A stretch of DNA of 5,792 nt from Acidobacteriota bacterium. GTDB lineage: Bacteria > Acidobacteriota > Thermoanaerobaculia > Multivoradales > JAHZIX01. Both the position numbers and the translations under genes were made by a program. Shown here piece by piece: positions 5,767 to 5,792 of this stretch. Location: NCBI GenBank assembly GCA_020439725.1, contig JAGQSE010000530.1, forward strand, positions 1 through 5,792, given 5' to 3'. Position 1 is the stretch's first letter, and each line of letters begins with the position of its first letter. Under the pieces are notes generated by a model, which did not search any database, had not been told where the DNA came from, and saw nothing but the letters and a program-made list of their open reading frames with translations.

Positions 5767-5792
5767 AGCTCGATCGATCCCGACTCCTTCTC
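5763..5792 (+). CDS. Start of a further gene, cut by the window edge
   Basis: Ten codons, MKLDRSRLLL, begin at an ATG overlapping the previous stop (ATGA, 5763-5766) and with a ribosome site in front. Basic residues followed by Leu are compatible with the start of a signal peptide or membrane anchor, but the fragment is too short to identify. By position it should be part of the same redox complex, for instance a haem-copper subunit or another cytochrome; this is a guess. Confidence 0.6.
   Translation, partial: MKLDRSRLLL

Overview
The window is a very GC-rich stretch, dense with coding sequence, in which every gene reads left to right. It looks like a diderm (Gram-negative-type) bacterium: it carries an RND-family metal pump, a putative lipoprotein and periplasm-facing redox proteins. 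GTG starts, GTGA/ATGA gene overlaps and almost uniform G/C at third codon positions fit one GC-rich genome throughout. I cannot name a phylum from the sequence.

Left block (1-2628). The window opens inside the last ~40% of a CusA-like heavy-metal RND efflux pump. Its stop overlaps by GTGA the start of a 34-codon membrane microprotein, whose stop again overlaps by GTGA the start of a full-length F-type ATP synthase subunit a (atpB). No atpE, atpF or F1 gene follows; the next gene encodes a small Cys-rich putative lipoprotein. So a single piece of the ATP synthase sits, apparently translationally coupled, inside a metal-efflux transcription unit.

Middle (2629-2815). This is the only sizeable non-coding gap. 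It holds small inverted repeats, including a perfect 14-bp palindrome, and is the likeliest place for a promoter or operator of the right-hand block. I see no convincing -35/-10 pair or T-tailed terminator.

Right block (2816-5792). Three closely packed genes encode a redox module: (i) a small doubly anchored protein with a complete CuA copper site; (ii) a polytopic NapH/NosR-like 4Fe-4S protein with two membrane Cys motifs and two ferredoxin-type clusters; (iii) a cytochrome c oxidase subunit II-like protein with a second complete CuA site fused to a class I cytochrome c domain. A fourth gene begins at 5763 and is cut off after ten codons. By inference, the module moves electrons between ferredoxin/quinol-level donors at the membrane and periplasmic CuA/haem c carriers, feeding a terminal reductase of the haem-copper (oxygen or NO) or nitrous-oxide-reductase kind encoded outside the window. 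Both CuA sites lack the Glu that oxidases use for the subunit I/II Mg site, which argues against an ordinary aa3 oxidase. A copper pump next to two CuA proteins gives the region a copper theme.
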